From Geofilum rhodophaeum (GTDB lineage Bacteria; Bacteroidota; Bacteroidia; Bacteroidales; Marinilabiliaceae), in assembly GCF_002210225.1 (NCBI RefSeq), contig NZ_MWUJ01000004.1, positions 186,001 through 250,000 of the forward strand: DNA of 64,000 bases, read 5' to 3'. The translations under genes and the position numbers were made by a program. Shown here in pieces: positions 9,446 through 18,345 of this stretch. Each line of letters starts with the position of its first letter. Within the stretch, counting starts at the first letter, position 1. The notes beneath the pieces were generated by a model. The model was not told where the DNA came from. It searched no databases and worked only from the letters and a program-made list of their open reading frames with translations.

Positions 9446-12400
9446 TTATTCCTTCACCACTTTAAAAGTCCTGCCATCTATCATCAAAAGATAAACACCG
9501 GTCTTTAGGTGGCTTAAGTTCAACGGTGCCTCACTAAGGAGAAAGTCCATCAGTCGCCGGCCCGACAAATCGTACAAGACCCCATGGGTGCCGTCTGCCA
9601 AATCAGGTGCATGAATAAACAACAAATCCTCCACGGGCACAGGATGCAGTTGAATTTCTGCAGCAGGCTGCCTGATTTCATTAAGTGAAGTAGGCACGAC
9701 GACGGTGAAGCCATAACCACTGCCTCCGACATTCAAAACACTCTTTGCAGAAATCCACGCAATATAAAATTCTCCCACCTGCAATCCCTCCGTAGGAAAC
9801 TGCAGGGTTCCGGTACCTGCTGCTACAGAAACCAGTTGCGACGAAAGCACGTTAAAGCGATCGTCTTCAAGCTGCAAAAGAACATCCAATGCTGTATCCG
9901 CCTCATATTCGATGTCCTTGGTACCACCCAGGGGAACTTCAGCAGATCCTACTGAAACAATCCGGAAGGGATTCTGCGCTAAAACCAGAACACCGGGCGA
10001 CAGGGCAAACACATCCGGATTGGTACTTGAAACAACTTTGAAAACAAGGGTTTCGCCCAACCATTCCTCCCTGGTGGCTATGCTTTTGCCGGTAGCGCCA
10101 TCAAAAGAACTTCCTGAATAGCAATCCAGCAACTGAAACAGTTCTTCCCAATTCTCGCCTCCGTCCACAGAATACAAAACATCCACCTCAGAAAGCATGA
10201 AGACATTCCAGGTCAGGTAGATGGAAGAGTAAGCACCATGTACCACAGCATTATTAGCAGAAGGCCTCATAATCTCAATGCGAGGACTTGTATTGGTCAA
10301 GCCAAAAACACCGCTGGCAGCAATTCTTTGCCCCTCCGATCCATTGTCGATAAAATCGGTGTATCTTAATTCCAATCGATAATTCCCGGTGGAGAGGGTA
10401 CGCGGTAAGCGAAGGGCCAGACTCCCCTCCTCCTCTGTAAGCTCAGACATTCCAAGAAAGTTGCTGTTTTCTGAATCCTCATCCACCAAATAGATGTTCA
10501 CCGACTTTGGTGTACAAGCAAAGGAGTAAGTCAGATTAAGCACCACTTCTTCCTCTAGGGAGAAAACGGTCCCTTCCTCCACCTCAGGTAAATTAATCTC
10601 GAGCGGCAGGCAGGGGGTATTTAGGACAAAGGGGGCAGACCAGTCGGACCACAACTCATCATCGCACTGGTTGCGCCAATACACTTCGTAAGCAGAAGCG
10701 GGCGACAGCCCCTCAAGGGCGTATTCTCCAACAGCACCATCCAATTCCACAACGCTGCCCTCTTCAGCCGGATCAAAACCGAGCGGGCCCCACATCAACT
10801 CCACATTGTAAGGAAGGGCAATCTGCTCCCACAACAAAGTAGCCGAACCAGAGGTCAGGTCCTGCACCCTGAAACCAAAAGGCCGTTCACAATCGCTTTG
10901 CCAATCAACTTCGAGTGCCCCGAGATAAAGCCTGTTCCAATTTTGATTGGTCGTATTTCGCAACCTCAGCGCAAGGCGCCCGCTGTACGACCCTGCATTA
11001 TCGAGGAGAACCACATAGTCTTTCAAAAGCGAAGAAGCAGCCACCAGATTCAGCGTCTCCACCAAATGGAAGTCCTGACCGTCCCACACACCTATATCCA
11101 AAGCCCCCTCACCATATTCCAGAAAAAGTTTAAGATGCATCTTCATAGCCGACAAATCTCCATCCAGTTCGGGCAACAGCGCGGTAACATACCCCTCAGA
11201 ACCACTGACATAAAACTCTAAGAGCGCATGTCCGGATGGATAATTAAAAGAAGTGCCAAACCTATTGTTTGGACTTGAGCCCTGTAGTGTGTCCCAACAA
11301 TAAGGGCTGAATCCCCTTTGCAGATCAGACCAGTCGGCCACATAGGGAAGCAATTTAACCCCGTCACAGGCCGTAAAGGAAGAAACCTGCTGGGATGCCC
11401 GACTATTTCCATAGTCCTCTCCACACAACGAAGCTACAGAGAAGGTGTACTGGACTCCGGGAGTCAGTCCCTCAACAAGGAAAGGAGGAGCCTGTTCTAC
11501 AAGCAGCTCCTGCCTATCGTAACTGTTACTGTTCACAGGCCAATACAATAAGCGCCAGGTTTCCGCTCTCTCTGTAAGCGCCCAATCAACCAAAACCGAC
11601 TGAGGCGAAACAGGCACGACACTGAGTTCATAAGGGGCGGGACAGGCCACTTCGGTAGAGAACAAATAAGGTTTAGACCACTCCGCACCGTTGGTGCACA
11701 CAGGTCGTACAACCACCTCGTATCTGGTATCCGAAAGCAGATTGATTAACTCCTGCCCCGGACTTTCAGTCTGGTACAAATCACCCTCTGTCTCCGGGTC
11801 AAAGCCAGGCGCGCCTACTCGTAACTCCCAGGCAGCTTCTATCCCCAAGGGGACCCAGCTGATTTGTGCAGCATCATGTGTAACACTACTGGCCATCAGC
11901 TGAGTAGGAGTTTCACAATCCGATTTTTCCTGAATAGAGAAATCTTTGATGCCTAAAAGTATTTGAATCTCGCTGTTATTGATTAAACGCAAAGCCAAAA
12001 AGGAGTGCCCCTCGGGCAAAGCAGGCAATTCAAAGCCTATTTCCATGTTAACCGAATTGGCGTCAAGCTCCCGACTGATAAAAGGAACAAAACTCGTGCT
12101 GTCCGTAGCGGAAGACATACTGCCCACCTGAATAAGTCCCAAAGCACCCCGGACATCGGAAATATTAAAACGCAGCACAGCTCCATCCAGAAGCTCGCCA
12201 ACCTGTGGCAAGGCATGAGTAGTCACCCCTGTAGCAAAATCGTAGTACATTGCTTGTGAGCCCCAATCGATATAGTAGTAACTGGACCAGTTGGATACAA
12301 AACGCCAGCAACTTGATTTGCCGTTCTGGCCAAATTCCGCAAAATACGGAAGCGTCAGCGAGCTGCAAGTTGTGGTAAAGAAAGTGGAGACTTTTCTACT

Positions 12401-15400
12401 GCTGACACCTTCATCGCAGATGGCACCGACTGTGACACTATACTGTGTCCCTGGCTCCAAACCGTCGAGGGCCAGCATTGGCGCTGAGGTAGTCGTGCTG
12501 TAAACAACTGTCTCTTGTCCATAATTCATAGAAACCCGAACCTCCCACTCACTCGCATTAGAAACGTCGGTCCAGCTGAGCTGCGCAGTTTGGTCGCTTA
12601 CCTCAGTTACAAGAAGATCAACAGGTGGTAAACAACTGCCGGGCTCAAAATAAGTCCAATCGAGCACAAAACTTCCTGAGTTGCTGCTGTACCCTCCCAA
12701 GATAAACCAAACCCGTTGCGTAACTTCGGTATGGTTGTACCAAAAAACCGGTGCCGTATCGGGTTCATCGATACAGGCAATTTCTGTAGTACCTGGACAG
12801 TCGCCACCCCAGCGCAAGCTGTGACGGGAATCAAAATTGTTACTTAACGGAGTCACCTCAATGGCTGCCCCGGCTTCCACATCGTAATAAAAAATCAGGT
12901 CGTTGGAGTTATTCATGTAACACAGGCTAAAGTCGTTATTAGCCATTGAAGTCGACCCTGAATAAGGCGCCGTCAATTCGGCCAAATTCAGTGCACTGAA
13001 ACAATCGTCGCCCGGCACAGCCAAGCGTACAAGCAGTGGGCCCTCCCAATCCGACACCAGCTCACCGCCACAGGTACTGCGTACATAAACATCGTAATCC
13101 TGTAGTTCCTGTAAATCACTCAAAACTGCGCTGGCCTGATCCAAAGCCAGCAGAGTGCCGGATTCAGAAGGATCAAAACCGCTTTGGCCGTAAATGACTT
13201 CCCAGTTGTTTTGCGCAGGCAAAGAACTCCATTCCACCTGCACCAATGCTTCCGTCTTCTCTGTCACACGCAAGTCCCAAGGCTTATAACAGCCCGGGTC
13301 GGCGGTAAGCAACAAATTATCCAGATAAGCATTCATATAATCTCCAGACTCCGATGCAGAAATACGGAAAGAAACATAGCGGTGGGTAGCTGGCACCGTG
13401 CCCAAAAGCAGTCGGACCTTTTGGCTGGAATACGTTAATGCTTCCTCCTCCATGACCTGCAGAGACAAAAAGGTAGCAGGATCAGCGGGATCGGACATCA
13501 GGCCGATTTCAAAACTTTGCTCCCCACTTCCATTCCTTGAAAAGTTGATATCAAATTCCAGGAAGGCTGCACTCAAATCTGCAGCAAACTCGGGACTGCT
13601 GAAAAAACTCTCTCCTGCACGAACGTAAAAACACAGCCTCTCGCTGCTTAAATAATGGCTACTGCTGCCTGTTTGAACCGTCCTTTGCCAACAAGGGTTG
13701 AGTCCTTGTGAAAAATCATCCATATAGGGCAGTTCGAATGCGCTGCAGAGGGTGCTGAAAGAGACTCTGCTGCTCCAATCCGACACCTCATCGCCACCAC
13801 AAAGGGACCGAACAAATAAATGATAAGAGGTCGAATGCTGCAAATCATTCAGCTCCACCGAAGTTGCTTCAAGTCCCTCAACCCGTGTTCCCGAACCCAG
13901 CGTAAAACCAGCCGGTCCGTATTCCACTTCCCACGACGCACCATTGCCGCCGTCGGTCCAACCAACGCTAGCCGAAGAGGTCGTTATGGCAGATACAGAA
14001 AGCGATCGGGGCACTCTGCAAAACACCAAAGTACTGAAAGTTACCGGAGTCGACCATTCTGAAGTGAGTTCCTCACTGCACAGGGTACGAACATAGGCCT
14101 GGTAGGTAGTCTCCGGCAACAGGTCGTTCAAAACCACCTGCTGCTCTTCAACAACAAGCTGCTCTCCTTCAGATTCGGGATCAAAGCCTTCGGGACCATA
14201 AATCACTTCCCAGTTGCTCGAAGGAAGAAATACATTCCAGGCTATGGTCGCCGTATTATCGCCGATATTATTTGCACGCACCGACCGGACCGGGACACAA
14301 ACACCCGCAGGATAGACCTGCCAATCGAGCACAAAATCTCCGAAAGCACTGCTGTTGAACCCGCCCAACATAAACCAAACTCGTTGCCTCTCTTCAGTAG
14401 TGTTGGTCCAACCAACGGGCGCGGTGTCGGGATCATCTACACAGGCAATTTCTGTTGTACCTGGACAAGCACCGCCCCAACGCAGGGTGTGCCGCGAATC
14501 AAAGCTATTGGAAACCTGCCCAACAACAAGACTTTCCCCAACTTCTAAATCGTAATAAAAGACCATCTCTCTGGAACTGCCCATACCACACAAACTATAG
14601 TCGTTACTGGCCAATGACGTCGACCCTGAATAAGGAGCGGTGAGCTCGGCCAAATTCAGGGCACTGAAACAATCGTCGCCCGGAATGGGCAAGCGTACAA
14701 GCAGTGGCCCCTCCCAATCCGATACCAGTTCATCGCCACAGGTGCTGCGCACATAAACATCGTAGTCCTGGGCTTGCTGCAAATCACTCAAAACTGCGCT
14801 GGACTGATCCAAGGCCAACAGGGAGCCAGATTCAGAAGGATCGAAACCGCTTTGGCCGTAAATGACTTCCCAGTTGTTTTGCGTAGGCAAAGAGCTCCAT
14901 TCTAACTGCACCAAAGCTTCCGTCTTGTCTGTCACATGCAAGTCCCAGGGCTTGTAGCAGCCCGGGTCTGCGGTAAGCAACAAATTATCCAGATAGGCAT
15001 AAATGGTGCTGCCAGACTCCGCAGTAGAAATACGGAAAGAAACATACCGGTGGGTAGCGGGCACCGTGCCTAAAAGCAGTCGGACCTTTTGAACGGAACT
15101 CGTCAAGCCTTCGTTCTCTATGACCCGTAAAGAAATAAAGGTAGCAGGATCATCGGGATCGGACATCAGGCCGATTTCAAAACTTTGCTCCCCACTTCCA
15201 CTCCTTGAAAAGTTGAGATCAAATTCGAGGAAGGCTGCACTCAAATCTGCAGCGAACTCGGGACTACTGAAAAAAGTCTCTCCTCCACGAACGTACAGTA
15301 GCAAACGCTCACCGCTTAAATAGTGGCCACTGCTGCCTATTTGAGCCGTCCATTGCCAACAAGGGTTGAGGCCCTGGGAAAAATCATCCATATAGGGCAG

Positions 15401-16414
15401 TTCATTAATTCCGCAAAGGGTGGTGAATGTGGCTCTGCTGCTCCAATCCGACACCTCATCCCCTCCGCAAAAGGAGCGCACATACCAATCGTACCTGGTT
15501 GAATGCTGCAAATCACTCAGCTCCACCGTAGTCGCTTCAAGTCCCTCAACCCGTGTTCCCGAACCCGGCGTAAAACCAACCGGTCCGTATTCCACTTCCC
15601 ACGACGCACCATTGCCGCCATCGGTCCAAGCAATGGTCGCCGAAGAAGTCGTTATGGCGGAAACAGAAAGCGATCGGGGTGGTCTGCAAAACGCCAAAGT
15701 ACTGAAAGTTACCGGAGTTGACCATTCTGAAGTAAGTTCCTCACTGCACAGGGTACGAACATAGGCCTGGTAGGTGGTCTCCGGCAACAGGTCGTTCAAA
15801 ACCACCTGCTGCTCTTCAACAACCAGCAGTTCTCCTTCAGAATCGGGATCAAATCCTTCGGGACCATAAATCACTTCCCAGTTGCTCGAAGGAAGAAATA
15901 CATCCCAAGCTATGGTCGCCGTATTATCGCTAATGTATGAAGTACGCAGTTTTCGAACCCGCAAGCAGTCTTCGTTAGTAAACACCTGCCAATCGAGCAC
16001 AAAATCACCCGAGGAATTACTCCAGCCACCCAATACAAACCATACCCGTTGTACCTCACCGGTTGAATTCGTCCAGCTCACCGCTTGGGTATCCGGATCG
16101 TCAAAACAAGCTATCTCCGTTTCACCTGGACAAGCACCGCCCCATCGCAAGGTGTGACTTGAATCAAAGCTATTGGAAACCTGCCATATAACAAGGTTTT
16201 CTCCTGCCTCCAAATCGTAATAAAAAATGAGATCCTTGCTGCTTCCAAAATCACAAAGATTGAAATCATTGGTAGCGGCAGCTGTGCTTCCAGAGTAAGG
16301 TGCTGTTAAATCAGCAAGATTCAGGGCATTGTCACAATTATCGCCCGGAACCGTTTGGGCAATACTGTTGAGGGAAAAACACAACAATGCCACAAGAAGT
16401 AGAGTTTTTTGCAT
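9446..16414 (-). CDS. Giant secreted fibronectin type III repeat protein with T9SS sorting domain
   Basis: A 2,322-aa surface or extracellular protein. The ATG at 16414 gives a signal peptide (MQKTLLLVALLCFSLNSIAQ). The N-terminal half is built of a ~556-aa unit: a ~130-aa domain beginning PGD(N/D)C..ALNLA.LTAPYSGST, two FN3 domains (ending VTFSTLAFC and ATFTTLC in the first copy), a MAM-like jellyroll (LPYMDDFSQGLNPCWQ), and a third FN3. There are two full copies and the beginning of a third (nucleotides about 16350-14683, 14682-13015 and 13014-12640). Further FN3 and MAM-like modules, Ig-like segments and a ~75-aa C-terminal T9SS type A sorting domain (ends KTGVYLLMIDGRTFKVVKE) follow. T9SS domains direct export and anchoring. 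A role in adhesion or substrate binding is likely; no catalytic domain is recognised. It is transcribed alone between two related terminators. Confidence 0.9.
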   Translation of the reverse strand: MQKTLLLVALLCFSLNSIAQTVPGDNCDNALNLADLTAPYSGSTAAATNDFNLCDFGSSKDLIFYYDLEAGENLVIWQVSNSFDSSHTLRWGGACPGETEIACFDDPDTQAVSWTNSTGEVQRVWFVLGGWSNSSGDFVLDWQVFTNEDCLRVRKLRTSYISDNTATIAWDVFLPSSNWEVIYGPEGFDPDSEGELLVVEEQQVVLNDLLPETTYQAYVRTLCSEELTSEWSTPVTFSTLAFCRPPRSLSVSAITTSSATIAWTDGGNGASWEVEYGPVGFTPGSGTRVEGLEATTVELSDLQHSTRYDWYVRSFCGGDEVSDWSSRATFTTLCGINELPYMDDFSQGLNPCWQWTAQIGSSGHYLSGERLLLYVRGGETFFSSPEFAADLSAAFLEFDLNFSRSGSGEQSFEIGLMSDPDDPATFISLRVIENEGLTSSVQKVRLLLGTVPATHRYVSFRISTAESGSTIYAYLDNLLLTADPGCYKPWDLHVTDKTEALVQLEWSSLPTQNNWEVIYGQSGFDPSESGSLLALDQSSAVLSDLQQAQDYDVYVRSTCGDELVSDWEGPLLVRLPIPGDDCFSALNLAELTAPYSGSTSLASNDYSLCGMGSSREMVFYYDLEVGESLVVGQVSNSFDSRHTLRWGGACPGTTEIACVDDPDTAPVGWTNTTEERQRVWFMLGGFNSSAFGDFVLDWQVYPAGVCVPVRSVRANNIGDNTATIAWNVFLPSSNWEVIYGPEGFDPESEGEQLVVEEQQVVLNDLLPETTYQAYVRTLCSEELTSEWSTPVTFSTLVFCRVPRSLSVSAITTSSASVGWTDGGNGASWEVEYGPAGFTLGSGTRVEGLEATSVELNDLQHSTSYHLFVRSLCGGDEVSDWSSRVSFSTLCSAFELPYMDDFSQGLNPCWQRTVQTGSSSHYLSSERLCFYVRAGESFFSSPEFAADLSAAFLEFDINFSRNGSGEQSFEIGLMSDPADPATFLSLQVMEEEALTYSSQKVRLLLGTVPATHRYVSFRISASESGDYMNAYLDNLLLTADPGCYKPWDLRVTEKTEALVQVEWSSLPAQNNWEVIYGQSGFDPSESGTLLALDQASAVLSDLQELQDYDVYVRSTCGGELVSDWEGPLLVRLAVPGDDCFSALNLAELTAPYSGSTSMANNDFSLCYMNNSNDLIFYYDVEAGAAIEVTPLSNNFDSRHSLRWGGDCPGTTEIACIDEPDTAPVFWYNHTEVTQRVWFILGGYSSNSGSFVLDWTYFEPGSCLPPVDLLVTEVSDQTAQLSWTDVSNASEWEVRVSMNYGQETVVYSTTTSAPMLALDGLEPGTQYSVTVGAICDEGVSSRKVSTFFTTTCSSLTLPYFAEFGQNGKSSCWRFVSNWSSYYYIDWGSQAMYYDFATGVTTHALPQVGELLDGAVLRFNISDVRGALGLIQVGSMSSATDSTSFVPFISRELDANSVNMEIGFELPALPEGHSFLALRLINNSEIQILLGIKDFSIQEKSDCETPTQLMASSVTHDAAQISWVPLGIEAAWELRVGAPGFDPETEGDLYQTESPGQELINLLSDTRYEVVVRPVCTNGAEWSKPYLFSTEVACPAPYELSVVPVSPQSVLVDWALTERAETWRLLYWPVNSNSYDRQELLVEQAPPFLVEGLTPGVQYTFSVASLCGEDYGNSRASQQVSSFTACDGVKLLPYVADWSDLQRGFSPYCWDTLQGSSPNNRFGTSFNYPSGHALLEFYVSGSEGYVTALLPELDGDLSAMKMHLKLFLEYGEGALDIGVWDGQDFHLVETLNLVAASSLLKDYVVLLDNAGSYSGRLALRLRNTTNQNWNRLYLGALEVDWQSDCERPFGFRVQDLTSGSATLLWEQIALPYNVELMWGPLGFDPAEEGSVVELDGAVGEYALEGLSPASAYEVYWRNQCDDELWSDWSAPFVLNTPCLPLEINLPEVEEGTVFSLEEEVVLNLTYSFACTPKSVNIYLVDEDSENSNFLGMSELTEEEGSLALRLPRTLSTGNYRLELRYTDFIDNGSEGQRIAASGVFGLTNTSPRIEIMRPSANNAVVHGAYSSIYLTWNVFMLSEVDVLYSVDGGENWEELFQLLDCYSGSSFDGATGKSIATREEWLGETLVFKVVSSTNPDVFALSPGVLVLAQNPFRIVSVGSAEVPLGGTKDIEYEADTALDVLLQLEDDRFNVLSSQLVSVAAGTGTLQFPTEGLQVGEFYIAWISAKSVLNVGGSGYGFTVVVPTSLNEIRQPAAEIQLHPVPVEDLLFIHAPDLADGTHGVLYDLSGRRLMDFLLSEAPLNLSHLKTGVYLLMIDGRTFKVVKE
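13015..16350 (-). repeat. Direct duplication of a ~1.67-kb coding unit inside the FN3 gene
   Basis: Two adjacent units, about 16350-14683 and 14682-13015, are closely similar at the nucleotide level over their whole length. Compare CACTGAAACAATCGTCGCCC just right of 12,990 and of 14,660, and the matching TGGCCGTAAATGACTTCCCA stretches. The period is about 1,668 bp. A third copy begins at 13014 but only its first ~370 bp match. Retained third-position identity points to a recent duplication or continuing homogenisation. Confidence 0.85.
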
Positions 16415-16532
16415 AATTTTGGTATTGGTTAGTAAAAATGAGCCGAGCAATTTACTCAATCCGTCAAAGATTCTGGGAGACAGATGACAAACAGATTGTT
16501 TTTTATGACAAACGGCTATTTTTTTTACATAA

Positions 16533-16564
16533 GAAAAGGGAGCGGCTGGTGCCGCTCCCTTTTC
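16533..16564 (-). terminator. Intrinsic terminator downstream of recA
   Basis: A perfect hairpin, GAAAAGGGAGCGGC-tggt-GCCGCTCCCTTTTC, 40 bp beyond the recA stop codon on the minus strand. It shares the stem core AGCGGC/GCCGCT and A/T ends with the terminator at 9401-9428. The remaining bases of 16415-16532, upstream of the FN3 gene, contain no clear promoter that I could find. Confidence 0.88.
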
Positions 16565-16603
16565 TTTTCGTCCAGCAAAAGCCCCTTGGGGCTGCGCTAA
16601 AAC

Positions 16604-17620
16604 CTATACTTTTGCTTTAATGGCTTCCACTATTTTGGCTTCCAATTCTTCGGCCAGTTCGGGGTTGTCCAATATCAAATCCTTAACGGCTTCACGTCCC
16701 TGGCCCAATTTGGTTTCACCATAACTGAACCAGCTGCCGCTTTTCTTAACGATGTTCAAATCTACGCCCAGATCCACAATCTCACCGGCTTTAGAGATGC
16801 CCTTACCGTACATAATGTCGAATTCGGCCTTGCGGAATGGCGGCGCTACTTTGTTCTTGACCACTTTAACGCGGGTTTGGTTGCCCACCACCTCATCGCC
16901 GTTTTTCAACTGCGAAATACGACGGATATCCAAACGGATGGAAGCGTAAAACTTAAGGGCGTTACCTCCGGTAGTGGTTTCGGGGTTACCAAACATCACA
17001 CCAATTTTCTCGCGCAACTGGTTGATGAAGATACAGCAGGTATTGGTCTTTGATATGTTAGACGTAAGTTTTCGCAGCGCCTGAGACATCAGGCGCGCCT
17101 GCAAACCCACCTTGTTTTCACCCATTTCACCTTCAATTTCGGCCTTGGGGGTAAGGGCAGCCACCGAGTCGACCACCACCAAATCTACTGCTGAAGAGCG
17201 AATCAATTGATCGGCAATTTCCAGGGCCTGCTCGCCGTTATCGGGCTGCGAAATCAGGAGTTCTTCAATGTTCACGCCCAATTTTTCAGCATAAAAACGA
17301 TCAAAGGCGTGCTCCGCATCAATGATGGCAGCAATACCACCGGCTTTTTGCACTTCGGCAATGGCATGAATAGCCAGCGTGGTTTTACCCGAAGATTCGG
17401 GCCCGTAGATTTCAATAACCCGACCGCGTGGGTAGCCGCCCACGCCCAATGCCAAATTAAGGGAAACAGAACCGGAAGAAATCACCGGCAGATCTTCAAC
17501 TACGGAATCGCCCATACGCATGATGGCGCCTTTTCCGTACGATTTTTCAATTTTATCCATCGTCAGCTGAAGGGCTTTCAGCTTTTCCTGATTGGCTTTA
17601 CTTTCTTTTTGTTCCGACAT
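16604..17620 (-). CDS. recA: Recombinase RecA
   Basis: A 338-aa recombinase that forms ATP-dependent filaments on single-stranded DNA, promotes strand exchange and stimulates LexA/UmuD-type cleavage. Walker A is [11 protein letters not shown] (about residue 69), Walker B is [12 protein letters not shown], and the L2 DNA-binding loop region is [19 protein letters not shown]. The length is typical. It is transcribed alone with its own terminator. No SOS box could be assigned in the 119-bp upstream region. Confidence 0.99.
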   Translation of the reverse strand: MSEQKESKANQEKLKALQLTMDKIEKSYGKGAIMRMGDSVVEDLPVISSGSVSLNLALGVGGYPRGRVIEIYGPESSGKTTLAIHAIAEVQKAGGIAAIIDAEHAFDRFYAEKLGVNIEELLISQPDNGEQALEIADQLIRSSAVDLVVVDSVAALTPKAEIEGEMGENKVGLQARLMSQALRKLTSNISKTNTCCIFINQLREKIGVMFGNPETTTGGNALKFYASIRLDIRRISQLKNGDEVVGNQTRVKVVKNKVAPPFRKAEFDIMYGKGISKAGEIVDLGVDLNIVKKSGSWFSYGETKLGQGREAVKDLILDNPELAEELEAKIVEAIKAKV

Positions 17621-17739
17621 TTTATTTTGTGTTTAAGGCGGTTTTTTTCGCATCGTGAAGGTACGAAAAAATCCCTACACAAAGGAAATATTTCTCTGCG
17701 ACCTATCCCACTCCTCAAAAAACTGGAGACTGCAAGCAG

Positions 17740-18195
17740 CTATGATTCAAAAATTTGCACCGTATGGTTCTTCGTATCTACCTTGGCGATAATCTGCTCA
17801 ATCACGCCCTTTTCATCGATAATAAATGTGGTGCGAAACACCCCCATATAGGTGCGTCCATACATCTTTTTCTCGCCCCAAACGCCGTAGGCCTGCAAGA
17901 TTTCCTTTTCCGTATCGGCCAACAAATGAAATTGCAAACCATACTTCTCAGCAAAATTCTTGTGCGACTTTTCGCTGTCGGGACTCACGCCAATCACCTC
18001 GTACCCCTTATCGATGAAACTTTGGTAATTATCGTTGAGGTTACAGGCCTGAGCGGTACACCCTGAGGTATTGTCCTTCGGATAAAAATACAAAACCACT
18101 TTTTTCCCTCGAAATTGCGCCAGGCTCACTTCTTCTCCGCGTTGGTTACGGCCCGAAAAGGCTGGAGCCTCCATGCCTTCTTTTAAATGTGTCAT
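17740..18195 (-). CDS. bcp: Thioredoxin-dependent thiol peroxidase (BCP/PrxQ-type peroxiredoxin)
   Basis: A 151-aa cytoplasmic peroxiredoxin that reduces hydrogen peroxide and organic hydroperoxides with electrons from thioredoxin. The peroxidatic Cys46 is in YFYPKDNTSGCTAQACN and a candidate resolving Cys51 lies five residues on, as in atypical two-Cys BCP proteins. GVSPDSEKSHKNFAEKYGL and the C-terminal GVFRTTFIIDEKGVI are also family features. The ATG at 18195 (MTHLKEGMEAPAFSG) is chosen because it fits the family length. The longer open frame to 18411 has no similarity to the family and would overlap the divergent TPR gene. Confidence 0.95.
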   Translation of the reverse strand: MTHLKEGMEAPAFSGRNQRGEEVSLAQFRGKKVVLYFYPKDNTSGCTAQACNLNDNYQSFIDKGYEVIGVSPDSEKSHKNFAEKYGLQFHLLADTEKEILQAYGVWGEKKMYGRTYMGVFRTTFIIDEKGVIEQIIAKVDTKNHTVQIFES

Positions 18196-18299
18196 CTTCA
18201 ACTTGGTTTTATTGTTATTACAACTAAAGCAACAAGATAGAACAGGATTTTGTTGCCCAACAAAGCAGCCGAAAATTAAAATAATTGCGGCGCTTTGAC

Positions 18300-18307
18300 T
18301 AATTTTG
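18300..18307 (+). promoter_or_regulatory. Candidate -7 element (TAATTTTG) for the TPR/PD40/SPOR gene
   Basis: TAATTTTG matches the Bacteroidota -7 consensus TAnnTTTG exactly and lies 38 bp before the start codon at 18346. No good TTTG is present at the usual 19-21 bp upstream, so the call is weak. Confidence 0.3.
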
Positions 18308-18345
18308 GGCTTTAATATGTGTAAACCCCAGACAACACTTAAGTC

